Shown: positions 6,673 to 14,703, counted from the stretch's first letter. The stretch is DNA of 17,465 nucleotides from Bacillota bacterium (GCA_023458915.1 JAEWWM010000048.1:1-17465); one strand, 5' to 3'. Notes: a model not told the origin generated them from the letters alone. Numbers and translations: made by a program.

Positions 6673-8142
6673 ATGTCTATAATAACGGTTTCAAATTTAA
6701 CTTTTGCCTATGAAGGCAGTTTTGATAATATTTTTGAAAATGTTTCGTTTATAATCGACACAGATTGGAAATTGGGTTTCATTGGGCGCAATGGACGCGG
6801 TAAAACTACATTTTTAAAACTTTTAACAGGTGAATTTAGGCATAGTGGGAAAATTTCCTCATCTGTAAAATTTGATTATTTCCCATTTGAAATCAAAGAT
6901 AAAACCAAAAATTCATGCGAAATTGCCGAAGAGATTTGCCCGAATTATAAATTTTGGCAGCTTTGCCGCGAAATTTCACTTTTAAAAATGAATGAGGAAA
7001 TTTTATCTCGTCCGTTTAAAACACTCAGCAGCGGTGAACAAACCAAGATTTTGCTCGCAATTTTATTTTTGAAAGAAAATAATTTTCTGCTTATCGACGA
7101 ACCAACAAATCACGTAGATTTTGAAGCTCGAGAGATTATCGCAAAATATTTAAAAAATAGCAAAAAAGGCTTTATTTTGGTTTCACATGACAGAAATCTT
7201 CTTGATTCCTGCATTGATCATGTTTTGTCAATAAACCGTACAAATGTTGAAATTCAGCAAGGTAATTTTTCTTCTTGGCATCAAAATAAAGAGCAGCAAG
7301 ATAACTTTGAGCTCGCTGAAAATGAAAAACTTAAAAAAGACATCAAAAGGCTTGAAAAATCTGCAGCGCAAACCGCAAATTGGTCTAACAAAGTTGAAAA
7401 AACAAAATATGGATCTGGCGATTGTGACAGAGGCTACATCGGCCACAAAGCGGCAAAAATGATGAAACGCTCAATCTCGGCGCAAAATCGCAGAGAAAAA
7501 GCAGCTAAAGATAAATCTAAACTTTTGAAGAACCTTGAAACCATTGAAAATTTGAAGCTTAACCCTTTAATCTATCGTCAAAATAAATTGATTGAAGTTT
7601 CTAACCTGTCAATTTTTTATGGCGAAAATAAAATTTGCGAAAACATAAATTTTACAGTCGAAAATGGCAATAGAATTCAGCTTAAGGGTAAAAATGGCTG
7701 CGGAAAATCGAGCATACTAAAATTAATTTTGGGCGAAAATATAAAGTATTTTGGCACACTAAATATTCCAAAAGATTTAAAAATTTCTTATGTTTCGCAA
7801 GATACGTCACATTTAAAAGGGAATCTTACGGATTTTACAAGGAATAATAATATTGATGAAAGTCTTTTTAAAGCCATTCTTCGAAAACTTGATTTTTCCA
7901 GAACTCAATTTGAGAAAAACATCGAAAATTTCAGCAGCGGGCAAAAGAAAAAAGTTTTAATCGCCAAAAGTTTATGCGAACCTGCACACCTTTACATTTG
8001 GGATGAACCACTAAATTTTATAGATGTTCTATCGCGAATCCAGATCGAAGAGCTAATTTTAAAATATAACTCCACCATGATTTTTGTGGAACATGATAAA
8101 GTTTTTTCTAAGGAAATTGCATCCCAGGCAGTTCCGGTTTAG
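6673..8142 (+). CDS. ABC-F ribosome-protection protein, Lsa/CplR type
   Basis: 489 residues, two ABC domains in one chain with no membrane segments. Domain 1 has Walker A GRNGRGKTT (38-46), signature LSSGE (118-122), Walker B with IDEPTNHVD (141-149) and switch His172. Domain 2 has GKNGCGKSS (339-347), FSSGQ (420-424), IWDEPLNFID (442-451) and EHD (473-475). The charged linker between them (about 215-295, with DRGYIGHKAAKMMKRS) resembles the P-site tRNA interaction motif of antibiotic-resistance ABC-F proteins. The start MSIITVSNLTFAYEGS and DTDWKLGFIGRNGRGKTTFL point to the Lsa/CplR branch, which displaces lincosamides, streptogramin A and pleuromutilins from the 50S subunit. The branch is recognised by eye only and drug range is not inferable. 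CGGAGG (6657-6662) is 10 nt before the ATG. The attenuator-like leader fits inducible expression. Confidence 0.88.
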   Translation: MSIITVSNLTFAYEGSFDNIFENVSFIIDTDWKLGFIGRNGRGKTTFLKLLTGEFRHSGKISSSVKFDYFPFEIKDKTKNSCEIAEEICPNYKFWQLCREISLLKMNEEILSRPFKTLSSGEQTKILLAILFLKENNFLLIDEPTNHVDFEAREIIAKYLKNSKKGFILVSHDRNLLDSCIDHVLSINRTNVEIQQGNFSSWHQNKEQQDNFELAENEKLKKDIKRLEKSAAQTANWSNKVEKTKYGSGDCDRGYIGHKAAKMMKRSISAQNRREKAAKDKSKLLKNLETIENLKLNPLIYRQNKLIEVSNLSIFYGENKICENINFTVENGNRIQLKGKNGCGKSSILKLILGENIKYFGTLNIPKDLKISYVSQDTSHLKGNLTDFTRNNNIDESLFKAILRKLDFSRTQFEKNIENFSSGQKKKVLIAKSLCEPAHLYIWDEPLNFIDVLSRIQIEELILKYNSTMIFVEHDKVFSKEIASQAVPV

Positions 8143-8202
8143 CAAGAACTATTTTTGAAAATGAAGAAAATTATTCTTAAAAATCCCTGAAAGTACCGCT
8201 AT

Positions 8203-8230
8203 TTGAAAGTACATGGACATTTTATATAAT
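8203..8230 (+). promoter_or_regulatory. uvrC promoter
   Basis: TTGAAA (8203-8208), a 16-nt spacer and a consensus TATAAT (8225-8230), about 40 bases before the uvrC ATG at 8270. A 9-base direct repeat TGAAAGTAC (8188-8196 and 8204-8212) overlaps the -35 box. The promoter lying over an alternative upstream ATG (8213) excludes that ATG as the start. Confidence 0.7.
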
Positions 8231-8269
8231 AGAATTATTAAACCCAAAAACAACGAGGTTAAAATATCA

Positions 8270-10096
8270 ATGAAAAATGAAACTTATTTAAAAGAAAAAG
8301 CACGGGCATTACCGCTAAAACCGGGCGTTTATATAATGAAGAACGCATCTGATGAAATAATTTACATCGGAAAGGCTAAAAATTTAAAAAATCGAGTTTC
8401 TTCATATTTCTTATCTAACGTTAATCACAATGACAAAGTCAAAAAAATGGTCGAAAATATCGATAGCTTTGACTATATAATAACCGACAGCGAATTCGAG
8501 GCTCTTGTTCTTGAATGTAGCCTTATAAAAAAGCATATGCCGAAGCACAACATTCTTTTGAAAGACGATAAGGGCTACAGTTTCATAAAAATCACAAACG
8601 AAAATTGGCCAAGAGTTTTGCATGCAAAACAAAAATTTGATGACGGCGCAATTTATATTGGTCCGTATACTAATTCTATGTCGATCAAAAAAGTAATTGA
8701 GGAGACCGTAAAAATATTTAAAATCCCAACTTGTAACCGAAATCTTAATAAAATTTCGAAGCGTCCATGCCTTAATTATTATATTGGCAGATGCTCTGCA
8801 CCTTGCATTGGTTTAATAACGCATAAAAAATATCTTTCTGTTATTGATGAAGCGATTAAATTTATTAAAAACGGGAGCACCGAAACTTTAAAACATCTTG
8901 TTAAAAAAATGAACGAAGCCTCGCAAAATCTTGACTTTGAGCAAGCTGCGGAAATAAGGGATAAAATCAAAGCGATTGAAAATATAAAAAATCGCCAAAA
9001 AGTAGTGTCTTACAAAATAAAGGAACAGGACGTCATAGCCGCTGCTTACGATAAATCAAGCGTTTCGTTTGAAGTTTTCAGGTTTAGCGGTGGAGATTTA
9101 TTTGAGACCCAAAATTTTATAGTTGAGCCTGAAAGCGATGATATAATAACCACTCGCACTGAATTTTTGGAGCAGTATTATACGTTAAAAGATAGCGTTC
9201 CAAAAAATGTTGTACTCGACGGCGAAATTGAAAACTCGGAACTTATCAAAAAATTTTTATCTCAAAAACGCGGAAAAACAGTTAATATCTCAATTCCTAA
9301 AAAAGGTGAGCAGCTGAAACTCGTAGAAATGTGTAAAAATAATGCTTATGAAGCCATGATTCGAAGTAAAGAATATAAAAACCGCTACGAAGATATTCTG
9401 GAAGATTTAAAAAATATTCTTTCTTTAAAAAACATTCCTAAATACATCGAAGCCTATGATATTTCCAACTTACAAGGCAGTGATAACGTTGGTGGAATGG
9501 TGGTTTTAAAAAACGGCAGGCCTTTGAAAGCTGCTTACAAGAGGTTTAAAATAAATACTGTCTTGGGTCAGAATGATTACAGTTCCATGCGAGAAATCAT
9601 TAAGAGGAGAATAAATAATTATCTTGGAAATGAAGAAAAAGGCAAAGAAGGTTTTGGCAACCTGCCGGATTTAATTTTAATTGACGGGGGAGTAGCTCAC
9701 ACTCGTGCAGCGAGAGATGTACTTAATTCTTTTAAAATTGATATTCCTGTTTTTGGCATGGTGAAAGACGGTCGCCACCGCACGCGCGCAATAACTACAA
9801 ACGGCTCTGAGATAGAAATCAAAAATAACAGCCGCGTGTTTTCGTTCATCACTTCTGTGCAAAATGAGGTTCATAGGTACACTATCAGCTATCACAAGAA
9901 GCTCAGAAACAAAAAAGTAAATTCTTCAGAACTTACTAAAATAGACGGGATAGGCAAAACGCGTGCCAAAGCACTTTTAAAAGCATTTGGATCGGTAGAA
10001 AAAATTTCAAAAGCTTCTGTAAACGAACTTACGCTGATTTCTGGTATTACTGAATCAGCAGCTAAGTCAATATATAATTACTTCCACAAAGTTTAG
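8270..10096 (+). CDS. uvrC: Excinuclease ABC subunit C
   Basis: 608 residues, the usual length for UvrC, the nuclease that makes both incisions in nucleotide excision repair after UvrA/UvrB damage recognition. Visible in order: GIY-YIG nuclease (19-47, GVYIMKN...IIYIGKAKNLKNR, with catalytic-type Arg42 and an acidic DSEFEALVLE segment near 75); a four-cysteine set (Cys155, 167, 175, 179) matching the Fe-S site of UvrC; UVR domain for UvrB contact (about 204-239, LDFEQAAEIRDKI); RNase H-like endonuclease region starting YIEAYDISNLQGSDNVGG; LILIDGG; tandem helix-hairpin-helix at the C-terminus (KIDGIGKTRAKALL, LISGITESAAKSI). GAGGTT lies 9 nt before ATG 8270. The 3' end overlaps the convergent rluD-type gene by four bases. 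Confidence 0.96.
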   Translation: MKNETYLKEKARALPLKPGVYIMKNASDEIIYIGKAKNLKNRVSSYFLSNVNHNDKVKKMVENIDSFDYIITDSEFEALVLECSLIKKHMPKHNILLKDDKGYSFIKITNENWPRVLHAKQKFDDGAIYIGPYTNSMSIKKVIEETVKIFKIPTCNRNLNKISKRPCLNYYIGRCSAPCIGLITHKKYLSVIDEAIKFIKNGSTETLKHLVKKMNEASQNLDFEQAAEIRDKIKAIENIKNRQKVVSYKIKEQDVIAAAYDKSSVSFEVFRFSGGDLFETQNFIVEPESDDIITTRTEFLEQYYTLKDSVPKNVVLDGEIENSELIKKFLSQKRGKTVNISIPKKGEQLKLVEMCKNNAYEAMIRSKEYKNRYEDILEDLKNILSLKNIPKYIEAYDISNLQGSDNVGGMVVLKNGRPLKAAYKRFKINTVLGQNDYSSMREIIKRRINNYLGNEEKGKEGFGNLPDLILIDGGVAHTRAARDVLNSFKIDIPVFGMVKDGRHRTRAITTNGSEIEIKNNSRVFSFITSVQNEVHRYTISYHKKLRNKKVNSSELTKIDGIGKTRAKALLKAFGSVEKISKASVNELTLISGITESAAKSIYNYFHKV

Positions 10097-11019
10097 GATT
10101 TCCCCGAAATTATAGAAAGAGCCTTTGTAAAATATTCCGGCAAAGGGCTTATAAATTCAATATATTTACCGGTTGTGGGGTGAACAAATCCTAAAGTTCT
10201 TGCATGTAAACATTGACCTTTAAGAAATTTAAATTCATTTTTAATTTTTGGCCCATAAACTTCGTCACCGATCACAGGATGACCTAAATACGCCATGTGT
10301 ACGCGAATTTGATGTGTTCGACCTGTTTCAAGTTTTAATTTTAAGTGAGTAAATCCAGAATATCTTGCAATAACTTCATAATGCGTAACAGCAGTACGCC
10401 CACCAATATTTAAAACCGCCATCTTTTTGCGGTCTGTCTTGTGTCTACCGATGTTTGTGCACACTATTCCATTGTCTTTTTTCAAATTTCCGTGAACTAT
10501 AGCTTCGTATTCGCGAGTAAAGCTGTGTTCTTTTATTTGTTTGGCAAGCATTTTATGGGCGTTATCATTTTTAGCAATAACTAAAAGCCCGCTCGTATCT
10601 TTATCTATTCTGTGAACGATTCCCGGGCGAATAATCCCGTTAATCCCCGAAAGTGAATTTTTGCAGTGGTAGAGCAGCGCATTAACAAGTGTCCCGCTGT
10701 AATTTCCCGGTGCAGGATGAACTACCATCCCTTTGGGCTTGTTTATTATTAACAAATCATTATCTTCGTAAATTATCTCAAGTGGGATATTTTCAGGCAA
10801 AATATCTAAATTTTCAGGTTCAGGAATTATAACATTTATCTTATCATTTTTATTTACTTTGTAATTTTTATTTACAGAGTTTCCGCTTATTTTCACTAAG
10901 TTATTTTCTATTAATTTATGAATATAAGACCTCGAAACGCGCTCCAAACTCAAAGATAAAAATTTGTCTATACGCATCCCTGAATTTTCGCCGGTTACTG
11001 TGAATTCAAAATTGTTCAT
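10093..11019 (-). CDS. RluD-family 23S rRNA pseudouridine synthase
   Basis: 308 residues. An N-terminal S4 RNA-binding domain (about 13-60, MRIDKFLSLSLERVSRSYI) is followed by the RluA/RluD catalytic domain with HRIDKDTSG (136-144; catalytic Asp139), GMVVHPAPG upstream and GRTHQIRVHMAYLGHPVIGD downstream. The family isomerises uridines in 23S rRNA; RluD proper modifies helix 69, but the exact target cannot be read from sequence. Only a weak GAG precedes the ATG. The gene begins 9 nt after the upstream radical SAM gene, so coupled translation from that gene is likely. Its last four bases overlap the convergent end of uvrC. It is complete and matches the family's usual length. Confidence 0.93.
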   Translation of the reverse strand: MNNFEFTVTGENSGMRIDKFLSLSLERVSRSYIHKLIENNLVKISGNSVNKNYKVNKNDKINVIIPEPENLDILPENIPLEIIYEDNDLLIINKPKGMVVHPAPGNYSGTLVNALLYHCKNSLSGINGIIRPGIVHRIDKDTSGLLVIAKNDNAHKMLAKQIKEHSFTREYEAIVHGNLKKDNGIVCTNIGRHKTDRKKMAVLNIGGRTAVTHYEVIARYSGFTHLKLKLETGRTHQIRVHMAYLGHPVIGDEVYGPKIKNEFKFLKGQCLHARTLGFVHPTTGKYIEFISPLPEYFTKALSIISGKS

Positions 11020-11028
11020 TTTTAAAAC

Positions 11029-11724
11029 TCAGCCAACTCCCAAATCTGTATTATTTAATAATACCTCAATTTTAGGGTTATTTTTTATATTTGGATATAT
11101 TTCTTTTATAAATTTATCTACAAGTTCGGGATTTGACTTTATTTTAGTGCTATTTGGCATAAATATATTTATCATAAAACGCTCAAAATATTTTTCTGCG
11201 ATTACTATATCTGAAATTATACTCTCAAAACTTTGGTTTTCAGTTCCGATTAATAAATTCACACCACTAAAATATTTCGCCACATCTTCGGGTTTTATAC
11301 TTTCAGAGATACCTTTATTCCAAAAACTGCGGAGCACTGGGTCAAAAGTTTCTATCCCTGTTCTGAACTTAACGACTGAATTTTTAAAATTTTTGGCAAA
11401 TTTTTTAAGCTGATTTCTATAAACCCAGTGCGCTTCAAACCATACTTCTTTTATTTTGAGCTCATTTACTTTTTTAATTAGCATATTAAATGTTTGATTA
11501 TCAAGCTCCATCGCAGACCCGGAATTTATAACTTCTAAAACACCGAATTCTCCGGTAATTTTGTCAATTACTGGAGCGTTAATTTCAAAAGGCTTGCGGC
11601 TAACATCTTCATGATAATCGCAAAAAGTGCACTTACCCCAAAAGCAACCTGTGCCTTGAAGCAAAATAAATTCCCTAGGAAATTTTTCTTTTACCTTTGA
11701 GTACCTTACTTGCACCGGTTTCAC
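11029..11724 (-). CDS. Small radical SAM protein with CX4CX2C motif
   Basis: 231 residues. The cluster motif GCFWGKCTFCDYHED gives Cys27, Cys32 and Cys35, i.e. CX4CX2C rather than the usual CX3CX2C. It is followed by a short TIM-barrel-like region with INSGSAMELD (about residue 67) and FRTGIETFDP, and no SPASM or other C-terminal cysteine cluster is seen. The reaction is unknown. Small stand-alone radical SAM proteins of about this length occur in Firmicutes, and a queuine-lyase-like (QueL) role is one possibility that I cannot support from sequence. The start is GTG 11724 with GGAG eight bases upstream. It stops at TGA 10 nt before the rluD-type ATG, in the same frame, and forms a two-gene operon with it. 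Confidence 0.8.
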   Translation of the reverse strand: MKPVQVRYSKVKEKFPREFILLQGTGCFWGKCTFCDYHEDVSRKPFEINAPVIDKITGEFGVLEVINSGSAMELDNQTFNMLIKKVNELKIKEVWFEAHWVYRNQLKKFAKNFKNSVVKFRTGIETFDPVLRSFWNKGISESIKPEDVAKYFSGVNLLIGTENQSFESIISDIVIAEKYFERFMINIFMPNSTKIKSNPELVDKFIKEIYPNIKNNPKIEVLLNNTDLGVG

Positions 11725-11820
11725 TTATTTAACTCCAGAATAAATTTCAAATTTTAACTACATTTTCATTTATAAATATCATAATAACATAAATAAAAAT
11801 AATTTTTTAAAAAATATCTT

Positions 11821-11869
11821 TCACACCCCAGAAATCGCTTTAATAGTATATTTAATATAAAGGGTGTGA
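11821..11869. repeat. 8-bp inverted repeat flanking the amidase control region
   Basis: TCACACCC (11821-11828) and GGGTGTGA (11862-11869) are perfect inverted copies separated by 33 AT-rich bases. The right arm includes the amidase ribosome binding site (AAGGGTG). It could be a split operator in the divergent interval or, if transcription starts far enough upstream, a stem that hides the ribosome binding site. It could also be chance. Confidence 0.45.
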
Positions 11870-11873
11870 TATT

Positions 11874-12437
11874 TTGGCTATAAAAATATTTATCGATCAG
11901 GGACATAATCCAGGAACCGTTAATGCAGGAGCAGAAGGATTCGGCCTCAGAGAACAAGATATTAACTACAACGTAGGAATATACCTTGCTGAACTTTTAA
12001 AAAATGATACCAGGTTTGAAGTTCGAACCTCTCGTACCTCGCCTGAGCAAATTTTAGGAACAACTAACACCACAAGTTTGGCCGAGCGCGTAAATATGGC
12101 TAATCAGTGGCCTGCTGATTATTTTATAAGCATTCATTCAAACGCAAACACAGACCCAAATGTAAACGGAACTGAGGCATACGTATATCAGGAGTATACT
12201 CAATCATATTACTTGGGTGAGCAGATTTTAAATTCAATAGTAAGAGATCTTGGAACAAAAAACAACGGCGTTAGAGCAAGACCGTCGCTTTATGTTCTAA
12301 AAAATACTCATATGCCGGCAGTTCTTATAGAACTTGCTTATATAACTAACGCCAGTGATGCTGAAAAACTTCGAAACAATCAGCACCAGTTCGCTGAGGC
12401 AATTTACAGTGGTATTTTAAGTTATTTTGGGTATTAA
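11874..12437 (+). CDS. N-acetylmuramoyl-L-alanine amidase (Amidase_3)
   Basis: 187 residues, only the catalytic domain. It cleaves the amide bond between MurNAc and the peptide stem of peptidoglycan. Zinc ligands fit His11 (DQGHNPG), Glu27 (LREQD) and His88 (SIHSNA); Glu153 in VLIELAYITN is the catalytic-type glutamate. There is no signal peptide, membrane anchor or cell-wall-binding repeat, unusual for an enzyme acting outside the membrane; similar bare domains occur as phage-type lysins or among sporulation and wall amidases. The start is TTG 11874 after AAGGGTGTG; the protein begins directly with the first beta strand (MAIKIFIDQGHN), so little is missing. It is divergent from the radical SAM/rluD pair, and no phage gene is nearby. 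Confidence 0.9.
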   Translation: MAIKIFIDQGHNPGTVNAGAEGFGLREQDINYNVGIYLAELLKNDTRFEVRTSRTSPEQILGTTNTTSLAERVNMANQWPADYFISIHSNANTDPNVNGTEAYVYQEYTQSYYLGEQILNSIVRDLGTKNNGVRARPSLYVLKNTHMPAVLIELAYITNASDAEKLRNNQHQFAEAIYSGILSYFGY

Positions 12438-12481
12438 ATAACTTTTTTGTAGCGAATTAGTTTAAAAAATTTTTATATTTG

Positions 12482-12754
12482 CTAAAAATCGGCTTGTATA
12501 TAATCTTCTATAATGTCTCTGAAATGCACCGTATCGATCACATTTTCTGATAGATACATAAGCAAATTATTAACAAAATTTTTATCGGAAGATATGTCCC
12601 AAATAATTTCTTCTCTATGAATTTTGTCGGTATCTTCAGTAAGCTGTATTCCGTAATTCGTTCGGTTGCCTTCTTCTCCTTCGCAAAGATTATATTTTAA
12701 AATTTTATTGTTCATGATGGGCAATTTTTTTTCATAAATGTTTTTGATAATCAT
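12482..12754 (-). CDS. Small hypothetical protein, DUF6514-like
   Basis: 90 residues, no signal peptide, membrane segment or known catalytic motif. It starts MIIKNIYEKKLPIMNNKI, contains YGIQLTEDTD and ends with DISSDKNFVNNLLMYLSENV...HFRDIIEDYI. The YGI...DIS...V.HFRDIIEDY pattern resembles small clostridial DUF6514 proteins, of unknown function; this is from memory and tentative. GGAGG lies 11 nt before the ATG at 12754, so translation is likely. It stands alone, convergent with the amidase gene and downstream of the ABC transporter terminator. Confidence 0.65.
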   Translation of the reverse strand: MIIKNIYEKKLPIMNNKILKYNLCEGEEGNRTNYGIQLTEDTDKIHREEIIWDISSDKNFVNNLLMYLSENVIDTVHFRDIIEDYIQADF

Positions 12755-12851
12755 AAATTTATTATCCTCCGGTTATATTTTGCATATTAAATTCAATATA
12801 TATATTTTAATTGTTCACAAATACCTTATACAACAAAATATATTCAAAAAT

Positions 12852-12877
12852 ATCCGAACTTTTAAAAAAGTTCGGAT
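12852..12877 (-). terminator. Rho-independent terminator of the ABC transporter operon
   Basis: ATCCGAACTTT (12852-12862) and AAAGTTCGGAT (12867-12877) form a perfect 11-bp stem with a 4-nt loop. Read on the minus strand it is followed by ATTTTTG, a short T-run, and lies 80 bases after the permease stop codon. The T-run is poorer on the plus strand, so minus is the likely direction. A second small stem, ACTAAA/TTTAGT (12914-12928), lies between the stop codon and this terminator. Confidence 0.7.
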
Positions 12878-12957
12878 TAAATATTTACATATTTTGTCAA
12901 AATTGTAAAGACCACTAAAAAATTTAGTAGCACATGTTAGCTCCGCCAAAAAATTTA

Positions 12958-13743
12958 CTATTTGATATCTCTTTTATAAAAGAAAAATATACCAATTGCA
13001 AGAGAAGCAATAATAAATGAAGCGCAAACAATAGTACCTGTAATTATGTCATCTCTAAGAATATCCAAGGACAAATATCTTGATAGATAATTTGCAGGCC
13101 AATATTTAGCTAATTCAAAATTCTCAACCTTAAGCCATTCATGAACTGCAAAATTAATAAATGGAATTATAAGCGCAGGGAATGCTATTATTATAGCTAG
13201 ATTAGTTGCAACGGTACCGCCTGTTTGCCTTATGAAAAATCCAATCATTGTAAATATACACTGCATAGCAACTTCAGCTAAAAGAAAAAGTCCTAACATT
13301 CTAGCAAGGTCAAAATATACATCTTTTGTAAATTCGCCTGTACCCCACATTATACTTCCTATAGCAAATGAAACCAGTGCGCAAAAAAGCGTGTAAACAA
13401 CAGTTACAAATACACCGACAATAATTTTCGAAAGGTAGATATTTGCCCTACTAACACCTCTGGAAGCAATATTTTTCATTGTTCCGTAAGAAAATTCGCT
13501 TGATATAAACATCGAAATTAATATAGCAATAAATAAATTAACAAAACTGTTATTGACTCCCACAATTAAAGCATATATCCCGTCATACCCTAGCAAAGAA
13601 GCATCGATCCCCAGTTCTGCTATAATTGCCGAATTAAGCAGTATTACTCCAAGTGACGCAAGAACAGCTGTGATTGCCGCACAAATATAAAACGATTTCA
13701 TTCTGAAAAGTTTATAAAAATCTGATTTTAGTAAATTAATCAT
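12958..13743 (-). CDS. ABC-2 type permease
   Basis: 261 residues with about six hydrophobic segments: near residues 18-40, 60-80 (FVNLFIAILISMFISSEFSYGTMKN), 108-132, 150-170, 180-202 and 235-255. The SSEFSYGTMKNIASRGVSR stretch is typical of ABC-2/BcrB-like permeases that follow BcrA-type ATPases in peptide-antibiotic self-protection or efflux systems. It should form the membrane part of the transporter whose ATPase is encoded upstream. GGAGG lies 8 nt before the ATG, and the start overlaps the end of the ATPase reading frame by 8 nt, so the two are translationally coupled. The gene is intact even though its ATPase is interrupted. The substrate is unknown. Confidence 0.88.
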   Translation of the reverse strand: MINLLKSDFYKLFRMKSFYICAAITAVLASLGVILLNSAIIAELGIDASLLGYDGIYALIVGVNNSFVNLFIAILISMFISSEFSYGTMKNIASRGVSRANIYLSKIIVGVFVTVVYTLFCALVSFAIGSIMWGTGEFTKDVYFDLARMLGLFLLAEVAMQCIFTMIGFFIRQTGGTVATNLAIIIAFPALIIPFINFAVHEWLKVENFELAKYWPANYLSRYLSLDILRDDIITGTIVCASFIIASLAIGIFFFYKRDIK

Positions 13744-14098
13744 TAATGGATCCTCCTTCCATCAACTTGATGAAATAATTTTCATAGTCTCCCTCTTCTT
13801 TGCTTATGAACTGAACTATAATCTCGTTTTCTTCTAAAACTTTATTTATTTCTACCGATTTATCTAGAATTTGATAAATTATTACAGAGTTATCCTGCAC
13901 TTCTAAGCTTGATATTCCCATCTTTTCTTTAAGCACGGAAATCGCTTTTTCAGGGTCATTAACCGTAAGCTTAATGTGAGGCTTAACTCTCTCCTGCAGT
14001 TCTTCGGTTGTAAACTGATCAACTAACTTGCCATCGTTGATAATACCATAACATGTTGCGATTTTAGAAAGTTCACCTAAAATATGGCTAGAAATCAT
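13736..14098 (-). CDS. C-terminal piece of the split ABC ATPase
   Basis: 120 codons if started at ATG 14098, which lies nine bases after the TGA that ends the N-terminal piece and is in the same frame. It begins MISSHILGELSKIATCYGI: the SSH holds the switch histidine (H-loop) of the ATPase. The remaining residues form the regulatory tail seen in BcrA-like ATPases, with no membrane segment. No clear ribosome binding site precedes this ATG, so a separate protein would depend on reinitiation. On its own it has no nucleotide-binding motif. Confidence 0.55.
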   Translation of the reverse strand: MISSHILGELSKIATCYGIINDGKLVDQFTTEELQERVKPHIKLTVNDPEKAISVLKEKMGISSLEVQDNSVIIYQILDKSVEINKVLEENEIIVQFISKEEGDYENYFIKLMEGGSIND

Positions 14099-14107
14099 GA
14101 TAGTAAT

Positions 14108-14650
14108 TCAGGCTTCTTTGCTTAGTTTAAGTACAAGCTCTCTGACATCTTTTATTCCTGCGGGGTCAAGGCCATTTATTGGTTCGTCTAAGAATAAAAA
14201 TTCAGGGTCACCTACTAGCGCTAATGCAATAGCAAGCCTTTGCTTCATACCAAGCGAAAAATTTTTAGCTTTTTTGCGTCCAGCATTCTCAAGACCAACC
14301 ACCGTCAAAAGCTCATCAGTTATACTTTTGTCTTTTACGCCTTTCATAATGCGCTGAACTTCTATGTTTTGACGCGCATTCAAATAAGGGTAATACGCAG
14401 GACTTTCAATAACTGTACCAGATTTTTTGCGGCCTTTTTGAAGATCATCACTGCCAAAAAGTTCAATTTCGCCCGAAGATGGAGTAATCAAACCGACAAC
14501 CATTTTTATGGTAGTAGTTTTCCCTGCGCCATTTTTACCAATAAATCCGTAAATATCGCCCTTGCGAATTTTAAGATTTATATGATCAACCGCATTTTTA
14601 CGAGCATAAGTTTTCGTCAAATCAAATGTTTGTAACACATATTCGCTCAT
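14108..14650 (-). CDS. N-terminal piece of the split ABC ATPase
   Basis: 180 residues. Walker A GKNGAGKTT (38-46), signature SLGMKQR (132-138) and Walker B with LDEPINGLDP (154-163) are all intact; EPINGLDP is common in BcrA-type ATPases of peptide-antibiotic protection and efflux systems. The chain ends at SKEA before the H-loop, so ATP binding could remain but hydrolysis should be impaired. GGAGG stands 6 nt before the ATG at 14650, and a strong promoter lies at 14704-14732. Confidence 0.7.
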   Translation of the reverse strand: MSEYVLQTFDLTKTYARKNAVDHINLKIRKGDIYGFIGKNGAGKTTTIKMVVGLITPSSGEIELFGSDDLQKGRKKSGTVIESPAYYPYLNARQNIEVQRIMKGVKDKSITDELLTVVGLENAGRKKAKNFSLGMKQRLAIALALVGDPEFLFLDEPINGLDPAGIKDVRELVLKLSKEA

Positions 14651-14703
14651 AATTATCCTCCTTTATTTATAACTTTAATTTTTGAACTTCTACATACATG
14701 AAA

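Larger units (their letters stand above)
13736..14650 (-). pseudogene. BcrA-type ABC ATPase gene interrupted by in-frame TGA
   Basis: Read through, this is one ABC-2 ATPase of about 304 residues. The frame is unbroken from 14650 to 13736 except for a single TGA at 14108-14110, where the family normally has Gly in the segment KEAGITIxISSH. A GGA-to-TGA change, one base, explains it. Promoter, ribosome binding site, terminator and intact permease are all present, so the damage would be recent, an assembly or sequencing error, or tolerated by readthrough or reinitiation. The two pieces are also listed separately. Confidence 0.7.

Noticed and set aside
8213..8269. Upstream ATG for uvrC
   Set aside because: This ATG lies inside the promoter (between -35 and -10); the ATG at 8270 has a ribosome binding site and the conserved UvrC start.
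12452..12484. Hairpin TAGCGAAT/ATTTGCTA between the amidase and the small gene as a terminator
   Set aside because: Stem of 8 bp with a G-U pair, an 17-nt loop and no T-run on either side.
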